The position numbers and the translations under genes were made by a program. From Mycoplana azooxidifex (GTDB taxonomy: Bacteria > Pseudomonadota > Alphaproteobacteria > Rhizobiales > Rhizobiaceae): 64,000 bases of DNA. Shown here piece after piece: positions 1-8,365 of the stretch. The first letter of the stretch is position 1, and each line of letters opens with the position of its first letter. The stretch spans positions 186,001 to 250,000 of the forward strand of contig NZ_JACIEE010000002.1 of the NCBI RefSeq assembly GCF_014196765.1. Direction: 5' to 3'. The notes beneath the pieces were generated by a model, which saw only the letters and a list, made by a program, of their open reading frames with translations, had not been told where the DNA came from and made no database searches.

Positions 1-1836
1 CGGACCGATTGCACGGTGCAGTCGACTTACGAGCTCTGGTCGGACGTCGTCCCCGAGCGGACATATCTCGAATTCGATGCGGCGAAGATGACCGCGCAGC
101 CGACGCTGGACGACATCCGCGCCATCGGCGTCAATGCGCTTGGCCAGACCCGCTTCAACATCGTCGTGCCGAAACTGGAGCAGTCCGCGACGACGACCCC
201 GCTGCTCCGGCTGTCGCAGGCGCTCGGCATGCTGGCTGCGATGCCCAACCAGATGTTCGAGGTCTCCACCAGCCTTCCCGCGAAAGCCGGGGCCGGCGAA
301 CTGACGGTCGTCGTCGGGACCGCGGCCGAGCTCGAGGGCATCCTGCCAAGGCTGCCCGATGGCGCGCGCTCGGGCGGCATCGCAGCCTTCATCGAGAGCC
401 CCGTCACCGGCGCGCAGATTCTGGTCCTGACCGGCCCGAACTGGCAGTCCGTCGAGAGCGTGGTCGAAAACATCCTGGCGCCGGTGGACCGGCCGGAGAA
501 CGTCACCCGGGCGGTGTTGGCGACCCAGCGCTGGACCGGCATGAACACGCCGCTTCTGACCGGAAGCGCGCGCCTGCCGTTCTCGGCGCTGGGCCTGAAG
601 TCGGCCGAATTCAGCGGTCGCCGGTTCCGCACCGGCTTCTATGTCGGCATTCCCTCCGACTTCTACGGGGATGCTTATGGCGAGGCCCGGATCCTGCTCG
701 ATGCGGCCTATTCGCGCGACGTGCTGCCCGGCAGCCACATCGACGTCTACGTGAACGGCAGCATCGCCTCGACGGTGCCGATCACCAGGGCGGGCGGCGA
801 TGTTCTGCGCCATCTTCCGATCCGCTTCACGATGCGCCATTTCCGCCCCGGCGCCAACCTGATCGAGATCGAGGCCGTGCTGCAGACCCGGGCCGACCAG
901 GTCTGCTCGCCCGGCACCACCGCCGGCGGCGAGTCGCGCTTCGCCCTGTTCGACACCTCGGAGTTCCGTGTCGGCGACTTCGCCCGCATCGCCCAGCTTC
1001 CCAATCTCGCGGCCGTGGCCGGCACGGGCTTCCCCTACGGCCGCGGGGGCGAGACCGTCGACCTGATCGTCGAGCGGATCGACAACCAGACGCTGTCGGC
1101 GACGGCCACGCTGCTCAGCCAGCTTGCCGTCATGGCCGGACGGCCGATCCGCACCGTGCCCAAGGCGTCCGCCGTCGCCACGGGAGGGGGCAACGCGATC
1201 TTCGTCGGCCCGATATCGCAGATCCCGCCGGTGGCCCTGGCGCAGACCCATCTCTCCGAGGAGACGGCCAAGATCTGGGGCACCTCTGCTCAAGGTGCGC
1301 CCGCAGACGCCAACGCCGACATGCTGGACGAGTGGCGCCAGAAGACCAGCAGCAGTTCCTGGCAGAAGCCGTTCGTGGCCGTCAGCGACTGGCTGGACCG
1401 GACGTTCGACATTTCGCTGGGCTCGCTGCGGTTCCGGCCGGGCGACGAGGCGATGTTCGTGCCGCCCGACACCGCCAACGTGGTGATGGCGCAGGGCATC
1501 GGTCCGTCCGGCGGCGGCGCGTGGCTCGTGCTCACCGCGCCGACGCCCGAAAAGCTGCAAAGCGGAGCCGCCGCCCTGGCGCGCAACGCGAACTGGGAGC
1601 TTCTCTCCGGCTCGCTGACGCTGTTCGGCATCGGCGAAAACCCCATGGAATCGCGGCCGGTGACCCGCGTCACCTTCCTGCCGACGCAGCCGTTCTCCTT
1701 CTGGAACTACCGGCTGATCGCCGCGAACTGGCTGTCGACCAACATTCTCTCCTATGCCGTGCTGCTGGCCTGCCTGTCGGTTTTGCTGGGGCTCGTGACC
1801 TTCTCGCTGCTCGGTCGCTTCGGAAAGGGCAGGTAG
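1..1836 (+). CDS. bcsB: Cellulose synthase regulatory subunit BcsB, 5'-truncated by the window
   Basis: The frame is open from the first base and 611 residues are visible, so the true start lies upstream. BcsB is the periplasmic, membrane-anchored partner of the cellulose synthase BcsA and helps guide the glucan across the periplasm. The visible part has the family's beta-rich periplasmic domains and ends with a single hydrophobic helix (LSYAVLLACLSVLLGLV) and a short basic tail (RFGKGR), the usual BcsB C-terminal anchor. bcsA would be expected just upstream, outside the window. The next gene is a TPR protein on the same strand, about 155 bases on. No bcsZ-type endoglucanase gene follows directly. 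The family call rests on overall sequence character and the C-terminal anchor. Confidence 0.85.
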   Translation, partial: RTDCTVQSTYELWSDVVPERTYLEFDAAKMTAQPTLDDIRAIGVNALGQTRFNIVVPKLEQSATTTPLLRLSQALGMLAAMPNQMFEVSTSLPAKAGAGELTVVVGTAAELEGILPRLPDGARSGGIAAFIESPVTGAQILVLTGPNWQSVESVVENILAPVDRPENVTRAVLATQRWTGMNTPLLTGSARLPFSALGLKSAEFSGRRFRTGFYVGIPSDFYGDAYGEARILLDAAYSRDVLPGSHIDVYVNGSIASTVPITRAGGDVLRHLPIRFTMRHFRPGANLIEIEAVLQTRADQVCSPGTTAGGESRFALFDTSEFRVGDFARIAQLPNLAAVAGTGFPYGRGGETVDLIVERIDNQTLSATATLLSQLAVMAGRPIRTVPKASAVATGGGNAIFVGPISQIPPVALAQTHLSEETAKIWGTSAQGAPADANADMLDEWRQKTSSSSWQKPFVAVSDWLDRTFDISLGSLRFRPGDEAMFVPPDTANVVMAQGIGPSGGGAWLVLTAPTPEKLQSGAAALARNANWELLSGSLTLFGIGENPMESRPVTRVTFLPTQPFSFWNYRLIAANWLSTNILSYAVLLACLSVLLGLVTFSLLGRFGKGR

Positions 1837-1991
1837 GTGATGGGGCAGGAGCCGCCGTCTTTACCGATCGTTAACCATAGTCTGGCTTTGTCGATATCTC
1901 GCCTGCCGGTGGAATCGCGTGCCGTCGGCGCGCGAAGCGTCGCGGGGACGGTGCCCCGTCGCGGACGCTCCAGGTGGAGACCGGCATCACG

Positions 1992-4205
1992 ATGAGATCC
2001 GTAGTTCTGGCGATCGCATGTGTGGGAGCGGCGGCAAGCAGCGTCGTCGGCGTGCTGCGGCCGGAGATCGATCTGTTCGACCAGGCCATCGACAGGATGA
2101 ACCAGACCGCCTCGGTGGTTCCGGACGGTTCCGCATCGGCCGCGACGTCGCGCACCGGCAGGATCGGCGAGAACGGAGTCGAAGTCGCCCGGCATCAGCC
2201 GCAGGATCGGCCCCGGCCGCAGGCGCCGGCGGCCGCGCAGCCGATGGTCCAGGCTCAGGCGCAAACCCAGGACCAGCAGCAGCCGGTACCCGCGCCCGTC
2301 GTCGACGAAAGCGCCCTTCGCTATTTTGCCAGCAAGGGCGATACGGCCCGCCTTCAGGCCGAGATCGCCCGCCTGCGCGCGCTCTATCCGAACTGGACGC
2401 CGCCGCGCGATCCGCTCGCAGTTCCACAGAACGCCGACCAGCAACTGGAGCGCATGTGGCAGCTCTATTCCGAGGCGCGCTATGCTGATGTCCGCACCGC
2501 CATCGCCGACCGGCAGGTGCGAGAGCCCGGCTGGACGCCGCCGGCCGACCTGCTGGACCGGCTCGCCATCGCCGAGCGGCGCAGCCAGTTGATCGCCGCT
2601 TCGGATGCCAAACGGTTTGTCGAGGTGGTCAGCCTCGCCGCGGACACGCCGAGCCTCCTGACCTGCAGCGACGTCGATATCCTCTGGCGCGTGGCCGAGG
2701 CGTTCGCCGGCACCGACCGCGCGATGCGTGCTCGCGACGCCTATACCTATGTGCTGCGCAACTGCACCAACGAACCCGAGCGCATCGCGACCATCCAGAA
2801 GGCCGCCGCCCTGCTCGGCTATGCCGACATGCAGGAACTGCTCGGCTTCGAGAAGACCCTTCCCGACGGAACGCGCGAATTCGAGAGCATCCGCGACGAT
2901 CTCGCCCGCCGGTTCGTCGCGGCCGGGGACGAGGACGGCAAGCTCGCCATCGCCGTGCCCTACATCCAGCGGGTCGAGCGGCTGGTGGAGCGCGAGGGCC
3001 TTGCCTCGGACGCGCTGCTGCTCGGCTGGTACGCGCTGCGCAGAGACGACATGCCGATGGCCGAGCGCTGGTTCCGCAAGGCACGCGGCATCGAGGACAC
3101 GGCCTCGGCCTCGCAGGGCCTGGCGCTGGCCCTGATCGACCGGAAGATGCCGCTGGAAGCCGAAGAGATCATGCATCGCTGGTACGACACCTCCGACGAG
3201 ACGAAGGCCACCTATCTCGCCGCCGTCGCCAACACGCTTGCGACCGATCCGCCCGTGGTCATCGCCGCCGACGTGCTCCAGCGAATGGCGGCTGCGACGC
3301 TGAAGGAGAAGGATCCGGCCAGCGCCCAGCAGTTCGGCTGGTATGCGCTCGCCTTCGACCAGCCGAAGACGGCGGAGCAATGGTTCCTGTCGGCGCTGAA
3401 CTGGAAGGAGGAGGACGAGCCCTCCGCCTACGGCCTCGCCGTCGCCCGGCTGAGGCTGCGGGACCTGACGGGGATGCGCGCCGTGCAGGCGCTGTGGCAG
3501 GGCCGCTCGGAGCGCATCGCGCGCGTGGGCGAGCCGGAAGCGCAAACCCGCAAGGGTCGCGCCGCGGAGACGACGGCACGGCTGCAGGCCGCGGGTACCG
3601 GCGAACCGCGTGTCGTGACCTATGTGCGCCCCGTCGGCGAGGGGCGTGCGGTTCGGCGCGACCGGCAGGCCGTGCGCGCCCGCACCGCCGCCGGCTGCAG
3701 GACGACCCTTGATCCGCAGACGCTGGCGCCTGCGGCAGCCCTTGCGCGCGGCTGGTGCCTGATGGACCTGAACCGTCCGCTCGAGGCCGCCGCCGCCTTC
3801 GACGCGGCACTCCGCACGACGGCGCCGGACGTGCAGCGCGATGCGGCCTACGGCCAGAGCCTCGCCTATATCCGCGCCGGTCTCTTCAGGGAGGCCGCCG
3901 TCGCCGCGACAAAAGCGAAGCAGCCGCGCGCTCGTGCGGTGGAACTGCAGGCGGCCATCCTGTCGGACCGCGCCGTTGCCGCCTTCGACGCCGGCCGCTT
4001 CCGCGAAACCATCCTCTTCCTCGACCAACTGGCGCAGTTGCGCACCGAGCGCGCCGATCTCATGGTCCTGCGCGGCTATGCCTACAAGGGCCTGAACCGC
4101 ACGGGCGACGCCAGGCGGATCTTCGAGACCCTGGCCGCGACCGGCCAGCGTGATGCCGTGCGGGCACTCGGCGACATGCGCGACCAGGGCACGCGCCCCC
4201 ACTGA
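1992..4205 (+). CDS. TPR-repeat protein of the cellulose locus (BcsC-like periplasmic part without a barrel)
   Basis: 737 residues if started at ATG 1992, which has GGAG 12 bases upstream; a GTG at 1974 in the same frame is the alternative. The N-terminus (MRSVVLAIACVGAAASSVVG) looks like a signal peptide or anchor. A Pro/Gln-rich linker covers about residues 70-105. Helical TPR-type repeats follow, for example LGWYALRRDDMPMAERWFRK near 342, FGWYALAFDQPKTAEQWFLS near 446 and VLRGYAYKGLNRTGDARRIF near 690. Classical BcsC (over 1100 residues) has TPRs plus an outer-membrane barrel; this protein ends without a barrel. Its position after bcsB suggests a scaffold role in cellulose export. That role is inferred. 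Confidence 0.75.
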   Translation: MRSVVLAIACVGAAASSVVGVLRPEIDLFDQAIDRMNQTASVVPDGSASAATSRTGRIGENGVEVARHQPQDRPRPQAPAAAQPMVQAQAQTQDQQQPVPAPVVDESALRYFASKGDTARLQAEIARLRALYPNWTPPRDPLAVPQNADQQLERMWQLYSEARYADVRTAIADRQVREPGWTPPADLLDRLAIAERRSQLIAASDAKRFVEVVSLAADTPSLLTCSDVDILWRVAEAFAGTDRAMRARDAYTYVLRNCTNEPERIATIQKAAALLGYADMQELLGFEKTLPDGTREFESIRDDLARRFVAAGDEDGKLAIAVPYIQRVERLVEREGLASDALLLGWYALRRDDMPMAERWFRKARGIEDTASASQGLALALIDRKMPLEAEEIMHRWYDTSDETKATYLAAVANTLATDPPVVIAADVLQRMAAATLKEKDPASAQQFGWYALAFDQPKTAEQWFLSALNWKEEDEPSAYGLAVARLRLRDLTGMRAVQALWQGRSERIARVGEPEAQTRKGRAAETTARLQAAGTGEPRVVTYVRPVGEGRAVRRDRQAVRARTAAGCRTTLDPQTLAPAAALARGWCLMDLNRPLEAAAAFDAALRTTAPDVQRDAAYGQSLAYIRAGLFREAAVAATKAKQPRARAVELQAAILSDRAVAAFDAGRFRETILFLDQLAQLRTERADLMVLRGYAYKGLNRTGDARRIFETLAATGQRDAVRALGDMRDQGTRPH

Positions 4206-4491
4206 TCGCGACGCCGCGAGGGCTCGGCACCTGCAGGGGCTGCGGACAGGGCGCCGGCGCATCCGAATTCGGTGGATGAGATCGACGGGGCGCCGATCTT
4301 GCACTGCTCGACCATAGGAATGCCGGATTTCGTCTATGATCCTCGCGCTGGAAACGTGGCGGTGCAGGGAACCCGGCCATGGTGGTTGACCAAGGAATTG
4401 GGCATGATGCGTTCTGCGGGGTTGAGGCCGGTGCCGACAGCCTTTAGGAGAGGCGCAGCCATCGTCGAACCTGCCGAAGACGGATGAAACT

Positions 4492-5079
4492 GTGATCGAT
4501 CCCTATGACATCATCGGCGTCGCGCGCGATGCCAACACGGCCTCCATCAAGGCTGCCTACCGCCGCCGCGCCAAGACCGCCCATCCCGATTCCGGCGGCG
4601 ACGTCGAAACCTTCGCACGGCTGAAGGCGGCCTACGAACTCCTGCTCGATCCCGTCCGCCGCAAGGTCTATGACGACACCGGCTATGATCCCGAGCTTGC
4701 CGACACCAAGGACCTGAAGGGCCTGATGGTGCTGGAGAAGCTGATCAACGAGGTGATCCTCGACGAGCGCGAGCCCGGCAGCTTCGACCCCATCGCCACC
4801 ATCCGGCGCAAGCTGACGAACGAGATCGTCAATGCGCGCTTCCACATCATGGAGATGGAGCGTCACCGCGCCCGCATCCGCAATCACATGGACCGTGTCG
4901 GCAAGCGCCCGTCCGCGGACGTGTTCGGCAGCATGCTGCGCGCCCGCAGCGACGCGATCGCCGACGCGATCGAGAAGGCCGAGGCGCAGATCAAGGACAT
5001 CGAGCAGGCCTATGGCATGCTGGACGGCTATTCCTACGACGTCGAGGTCGAGATCGAGACCCGCAACGCCGCCGAGTAG
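4492..5079 (+). CDS. J-domain protein (DnaJ N-terminal domain only)
   Basis: 195 residues starting at GTG 4492. The first 65 or so residues form a J domain: DPYDIIGV at the start, a basic helix II (AAYRRRAKTA), the HPD tripeptide at 31-33 that stimulates Hsp70 ATPase, and a helix III ending in RRKVYDDTGYDP. There is no Gly/Phe stretch and no zinc-finger cysteines, so it is a type III (DnaJ-C) co-chaperone. The remaining 130 residues are predicted helical, with many charged residues (HIMEMERHRARIRNHMDRV), and resemble no domain I can name. It is a single gene, 286 bases after the TPR gene. Its Hsp70 partner and client are unknown. Confidence 0.85.
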   Translation: MIDPYDIIGVARDANTASIKAAYRRRAKTAHPDSGGDVETFARLKAAYELLLDPVRRKVYDDTGYDPELADTKDLKGLMVLEKLINEVILDEREPGSFDPIATIRRKLTNEIVNARFHIMEMERHRARIRNHMDRVGKRPSADVFGSMLRARSDAIADAIEKAEAQIKDIEQAYGMLDGYSYDVEVEIETRNAAE

Positions 5080-5103
5080 CCGGAAACGGGCGGCTGCTCT
5101 ACA

Positions 5104-5148
5104 GCATGTCGCGCAAAAGTGTGCAGCGGTTTTGCGACGACGACATGC
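5104..5148. repeat. Dispersed rhizobial palindromic repeat, copy A
   Basis: A 45-base element that starts GCATGTCG and ends CGACATGC, with inner CGCAAAA and TTTTGCG arms, so it can fold into a hairpin. It matches copy B at 23289-23333 at 41 of 45 positions. It lies between the converging J-domain and spoVR genes and could act as a terminator for both. Confidence 0.8.
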
Positions 5149-5196
5149 GCAAAGAGCGAAAAGCACGGGAGCAAATCTGAAAGATTGCGACGTGCA

Positions 5197-6741
5197 TTAG
5201 AGCATGTCGCCGTCCGTCGAGTATTCGTAGAGCTCTTCGCCGCTCTCGGCGTCCACGCCCACGAGGCTGACGTCGTAGCCCCAGAGATGACGGATGTGGC
5301 GCAGGGTCGCGTCGCGGCTGGCCTCCTCCAGAAGCACGCCGTTCTTGACGTTGTGCTGCAGCCGGAGTTGGCGGTCGCCCAGCAGGTCCACGTCGACCAC
5401 CTGGATGTCCTGCTGGTTGGCGCCGATGTCGTAGCTGCGAGCAAGCGCTGCGCGCACGGCCTGGTAGCCGCGCTCGTTGTGGATCGAGGCGACTTCGAGA
5501 TAGTTGTCGCCGGAGCTGTCGGTCAGGAGGAACAGCCGGAACTTGCGGATCATCGCCGGGCTCAGATACTGCAGGATGAAGGATTCGTCGCGGTGGTTCG
5601 CCCAGGCGTCGAGGAGCGTCGCGCGCCAGTCGCCATTGCCGGCGATCTCGGGGAACCAGTCCTTGTCCTCCGCGGTCGGCTCCGTGCAGATCCGCTGGAT
5701 GTCCTGCATCATCGCGAACCCCAGCGCATAGGGGTTCATGCCGTGGTAGCGGGGATCGTCGAAACCCGGTTGGAACACGACGTTGGCGTGGCTGTGCAGC
5801 ACCTCCAGCATCGTGCCTTCGCTGACCAGGTCCTTCTCGAACAGCCGGTTCATGATCGTATGGTGCGTGAAGGTGGCGCAGCCCTCGTTCATCACCTTGG
5901 TCTGCCGCTGCGGATAGAAATACTGCGCGATCACCCGCACGATGCGCAGAAGCTCCCGCTGCCAAGGCTCCAGGATCAGGCTCGTCTTCTCCAGGAAGTA
6001 GAGCAGGTTCTCTTCCGGCAGGTTCAGCGCCTTCTTGCGCTCCGAGGCGTCGCGCTCGGCTTCCGCCCTCTCTTTCGGTGACGCCGGTGTCGGCAGCGTG
6101 CGCCAAAGGTCGTTGAAGGTCTGCTCCTCGTATTCCAGCCGCTCGCGCGCCCGCTCCCGCTCCTTCTCCGAGGACAGCCGCGGCGGCCGGCGATAGCGGA
6201 AAACGCCCTGGTCCATGATCGCATGGGCCGAATCCAGGATCGCCTCGACGGCGGCCGTTCCGTGCCGCTCCTCGCACTTGGTGATGTATTTCTTGGCGAA
6301 CTCCATGTAGCTCAGGATCGCGCTGGCGTCGGTCCATTGCCGGAACAGGTAGTTGTTCTTGAAGAAGTGGTTGTGGCCGAAGGCGGCATGCGCGGTCACC
6401 AGCGCCTGCATCGCCATCGTGTTCTCCTCCATCAGATAGACGATGCAGGGATTGGAGTTGATCACCAGTTCGTAGGCAAGCCCGCGGCGGCCCTTGCGGT
6501 AGAGATGGTCCTCGAACACGAAGCGCTTGCCGAACGACCAGTGCTGGTACATCAGCGGCATGCCGACGGACGAATAGGCATCCAGCATCTGTTCCGACGA
6601 GATGATCTCCATCTGGTTCGGATAGATGTCGAGCTTCAATTCGCCGAGCGCGATCTCCTCGATCGCATCATAGGTGCGCGACAGGGTGTCGAAATTCCAG
6701 TCGGACCCGTCGAACAGCAGCTTTCCGGCGCTCTTCGTCAT
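5197..6741 (-). CDS. spoVR: SpoVR family protein
   Basis: 514 residues, the normal length for the family (YcgB in E. coli). The start MTKSAGKLLF at 6741 was chosen because it lies 11 bases after the yeaH stop and gives the usual family N-terminus; the open frame runs further upstream only inside yeaH. SpoVR proteins are cytoplasmic, without a defined biochemical activity. They are almost always found with PrkA and YeaH and respond to starvation or stress. Gene order here is prkA-yeaH-spoVR. The last codons (GDML, stop) lie on AGAGCATGTCGC, the same 12 bases that open the dispersed palindromic repeats, so the 3' end may have been shaped by a repeat insertion. Confidence 0.93.
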   Translation of the reverse strand: MTKSAGKLLFDGSDWNFDTLSRTYDAIEEIALGELKLDIYPNQMEIISSEQMLDAYSSVGMPLMYQHWSFGKRFVFEDHLYRKGRRGLAYELVINSNPCIVYLMEENTMAMQALVTAHAAFGHNHFFKNNYLFRQWTDASAILSYMEFAKKYITKCEERHGTAAVEAILDSAHAIMDQGVFRYRRPPRLSSEKERERARERLEYEEQTFNDLWRTLPTPASPKERAEAERDASERKKALNLPEENLLYFLEKTSLILEPWQRELLRIVRVIAQYFYPQRQTKVMNEGCATFTHHTIMNRLFEKDLVSEGTMLEVLHSHANVVFQPGFDDPRYHGMNPYALGFAMMQDIQRICTEPTAEDKDWFPEIAGNGDWRATLLDAWANHRDESFILQYLSPAMIRKFRLFLLTDSSGDNYLEVASIHNERGYQAVRAALARSYDIGANQQDIQVVDVDLLGDRQLRLQHNVKNGVLLEEASRDATLRHIRHLWGYDVSLVGVDAESGEELYEYSTDGDML

Positions 6742-6752
6742 GGCGGCTCCCT

Positions 6753-8066
6753 TTACTTGCGCGGCTGGCGCAGCGTCGGCTGCTTGGCGAAGAGCTTGCG
6801 GAAGACCGGGTAGATGTCGCCCGGCTTGGCGATCCGCGTCATCTGGAAATTGGGCCAGCCGCCATCGACCGTCCGGTAGGCGCGCCAGAGCGAGGTGCCG
6901 TTGTCCGTGCGCGCGAAGATCTCGCTTTCGCGTTCGTCGATGATCTCCACATAGGCGTAGTACTGGCAGTATTTCATCACCGCCGACAGCAGCGCCACGC
7001 AGCGCTCGGAATCGCCGGAGATGTTGTCGCCGTCGGAGGCCTGGGCGGCATAGATGTTCCATTCGCTTGCCGGATAGCGTGCCTCGATGACGCGCTGCAT
7101 CTCCTCCAGCGCGGTGGAGACCATCGTCCCGCCGCTCTGCGTGCTGTAGAAGAAGGTTTCCTCGTCGACCTCGCGGGCCTCGTCCGTATGGCGAATGAAG
7201 ACGATCTCGATTCGCTCGTAGCGGCGCCTGAGGAACATGTGCAGGAGCACGAAGAAGCGCTTGGCAAGGTCCTTCTCGCGCTCGCCCATCGAGGCGGAGA
7301 CGTCCATCAGGCAGAACATCACCGCATTGGCATTCGGAAGCGGCTGCTGCTCGAAGCGGTTGAAGCGGATGTCGACGGTATCGATGAAAGGGACGCGGCG
7401 CCGCCGCCGTTCCAGCCAATCCAGCTCCGCCTGCAGCATGGCGAGCTGTTCCTTGTCCTTCGGGCCCGGCTTGGCCTTCTTCTCCAACTCGGCGATCTCG
7501 GCCGCGAGCGCGTCGACCTCGGACTGCTTCGGCCGCCTCAGCGCGATACGCCTGCCATGGCTGTTGCGCATGGTCTTGGCGACGTTGATGTTGGTCGGCG
7601 ACCCGGCCACCGAATAGCCCGCGCGCCGCGGCTTGAACGTCAGCGTCTCCTTCAGCGACAGCTTGACCATGTCGGGCAGTTCGAGGTCCTCGAAGAACAG
7701 GTCCAGCACCTCGTCCTGCGACAGCGAGAACTGGAAGTCGTCCTCGTCCTCGCCCGTGCCGGCGCCGCCCTTGCCGCCGGCGCCGCCCTGCGGCTTGCGC
7801 AGCCGGTCGCCCGGCGAGAACTCGCGGTTGCCGGGAAGCACCCGCTCCCGGTCGCCGGTATCGCCGGCCGGCTGGAAGGTCGGCTCGCCCACGCCGCGCG
7901 TCGGCATCGAGACGTTCTGCCCGCCGCCGACATCGGCGATCCCAATCGCCTTCACCTGCTCCTTGACGGCACGCTTCAACTCCTCGCGCGCCCGTTTCAG
8001 GAAGCGCTGCCGGTTGCCAATGCTCTTGTCTTTCGGATTCAGACGCCGGTCGATGAAATTCGGCAT
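6753..8066 (-). CDS. yeaH: YeaH/YhbH family protein (DUF444)
   Basis: 437 residues, typical length. It opens with MPNFIDRRLNPKDKSIGNRQ, the characteristic start of the YeaH/YhbH family. A Gly-rich acidic linker lies at about 90-110. The C-terminal half contains a von Willebrand A-like fold with the metal-binding pattern DVSASM at 255-260. The family works with the PrkA kinase in stress and starvation responses, but its exact function is unknown. It lies between prkA and spoVR. The 299-base gap to prkA contains no convincing gene, so read-through from the prkA promoter is likely but not proven. Confidence 0.93.
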   Translation of the reverse strand: MPNFIDRRLNPKDKSIGNRQRFLKRAREELKRAVKEQVKAIGIADVGGGQNVSMPTRGVGEPTFQPAGDTGDRERVLPGNREFSPGDRLRKPQGGAGGKGGAGTGEDEDDFQFSLSQDEVLDLFFEDLELPDMVKLSLKETLTFKPRRAGYSVAGSPTNINVAKTMRNSHGRRIALRRPKQSEVDALAAEIAELEKKAKPGPKDKEQLAMLQAELDWLERRRRRVPFIDTVDIRFNRFEQQPLPNANAVMFCLMDVSASMGEREKDLAKRFFVLLHMFLRRRYERIEIVFIRHTDEAREVDEETFFYSTQSGGTMVSTALEEMQRVIEARYPASEWNIYAAQASDGDNISGDSERCVALLSAVMKYCQYYAYVEIIDERESEIFARTDNGTSLWRAYRTVDGGWPNFQMTRIAKPGDIYPVFRKLFAKQPTLRQPRK

Positions 8067-8365
8067 GCCTCAGCGCCCCGGATCGTGGTTGTCATTCATG
8101 GCTGCTGCCTCGCGCCGTCCGCTTGCACGCAAGGATGGCGCACAGCGTCCGGATGAACAAGCCGTCTGCACAGTGGACCGCCATTTCAGGCAATTTATGG
8201 CGGGTTTCGGAGGGGAATGCCTGCCGCCGCTGGAGGCCGGCCCGGATGCTGCGACGGCCATCTGCGCTGGCGAGGATTGCCGCCATTTCCGAAGTCCCTC
8301 CGGGAGGAGTGCATACCGGTCGCGGGCAGGGGATGGCACGCACCCCCGGACCGCTCGCTTGAGCG
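8067..8365. other. Intergenic spacer between prkA and yeaH
   Basis: 299 bases. Several short frames overlap on both strands, but none has a ribosome-binding site or protein-like composition. I saw no hairpin, GGAAC/CGTT promoter or FNR-type box. It is unusually long for an otherwise compact operon. Confidence 0.5.

Noticed and set aside
1752-4304. An 850-codon open frame on the minus strand opposite the TPR gene
   Set aside because: It has the Arg/Gly/Ala-rich composition of an antisense frame in GC-rich DNA; the plus-strand protein has a signal-like start and TPR repeats.
4272-4487. A 71-codon frame before the J-domain gene
   Set aside because: No ribosome-binding site, no protein-like composition; the J-domain gene has a clear start after it.
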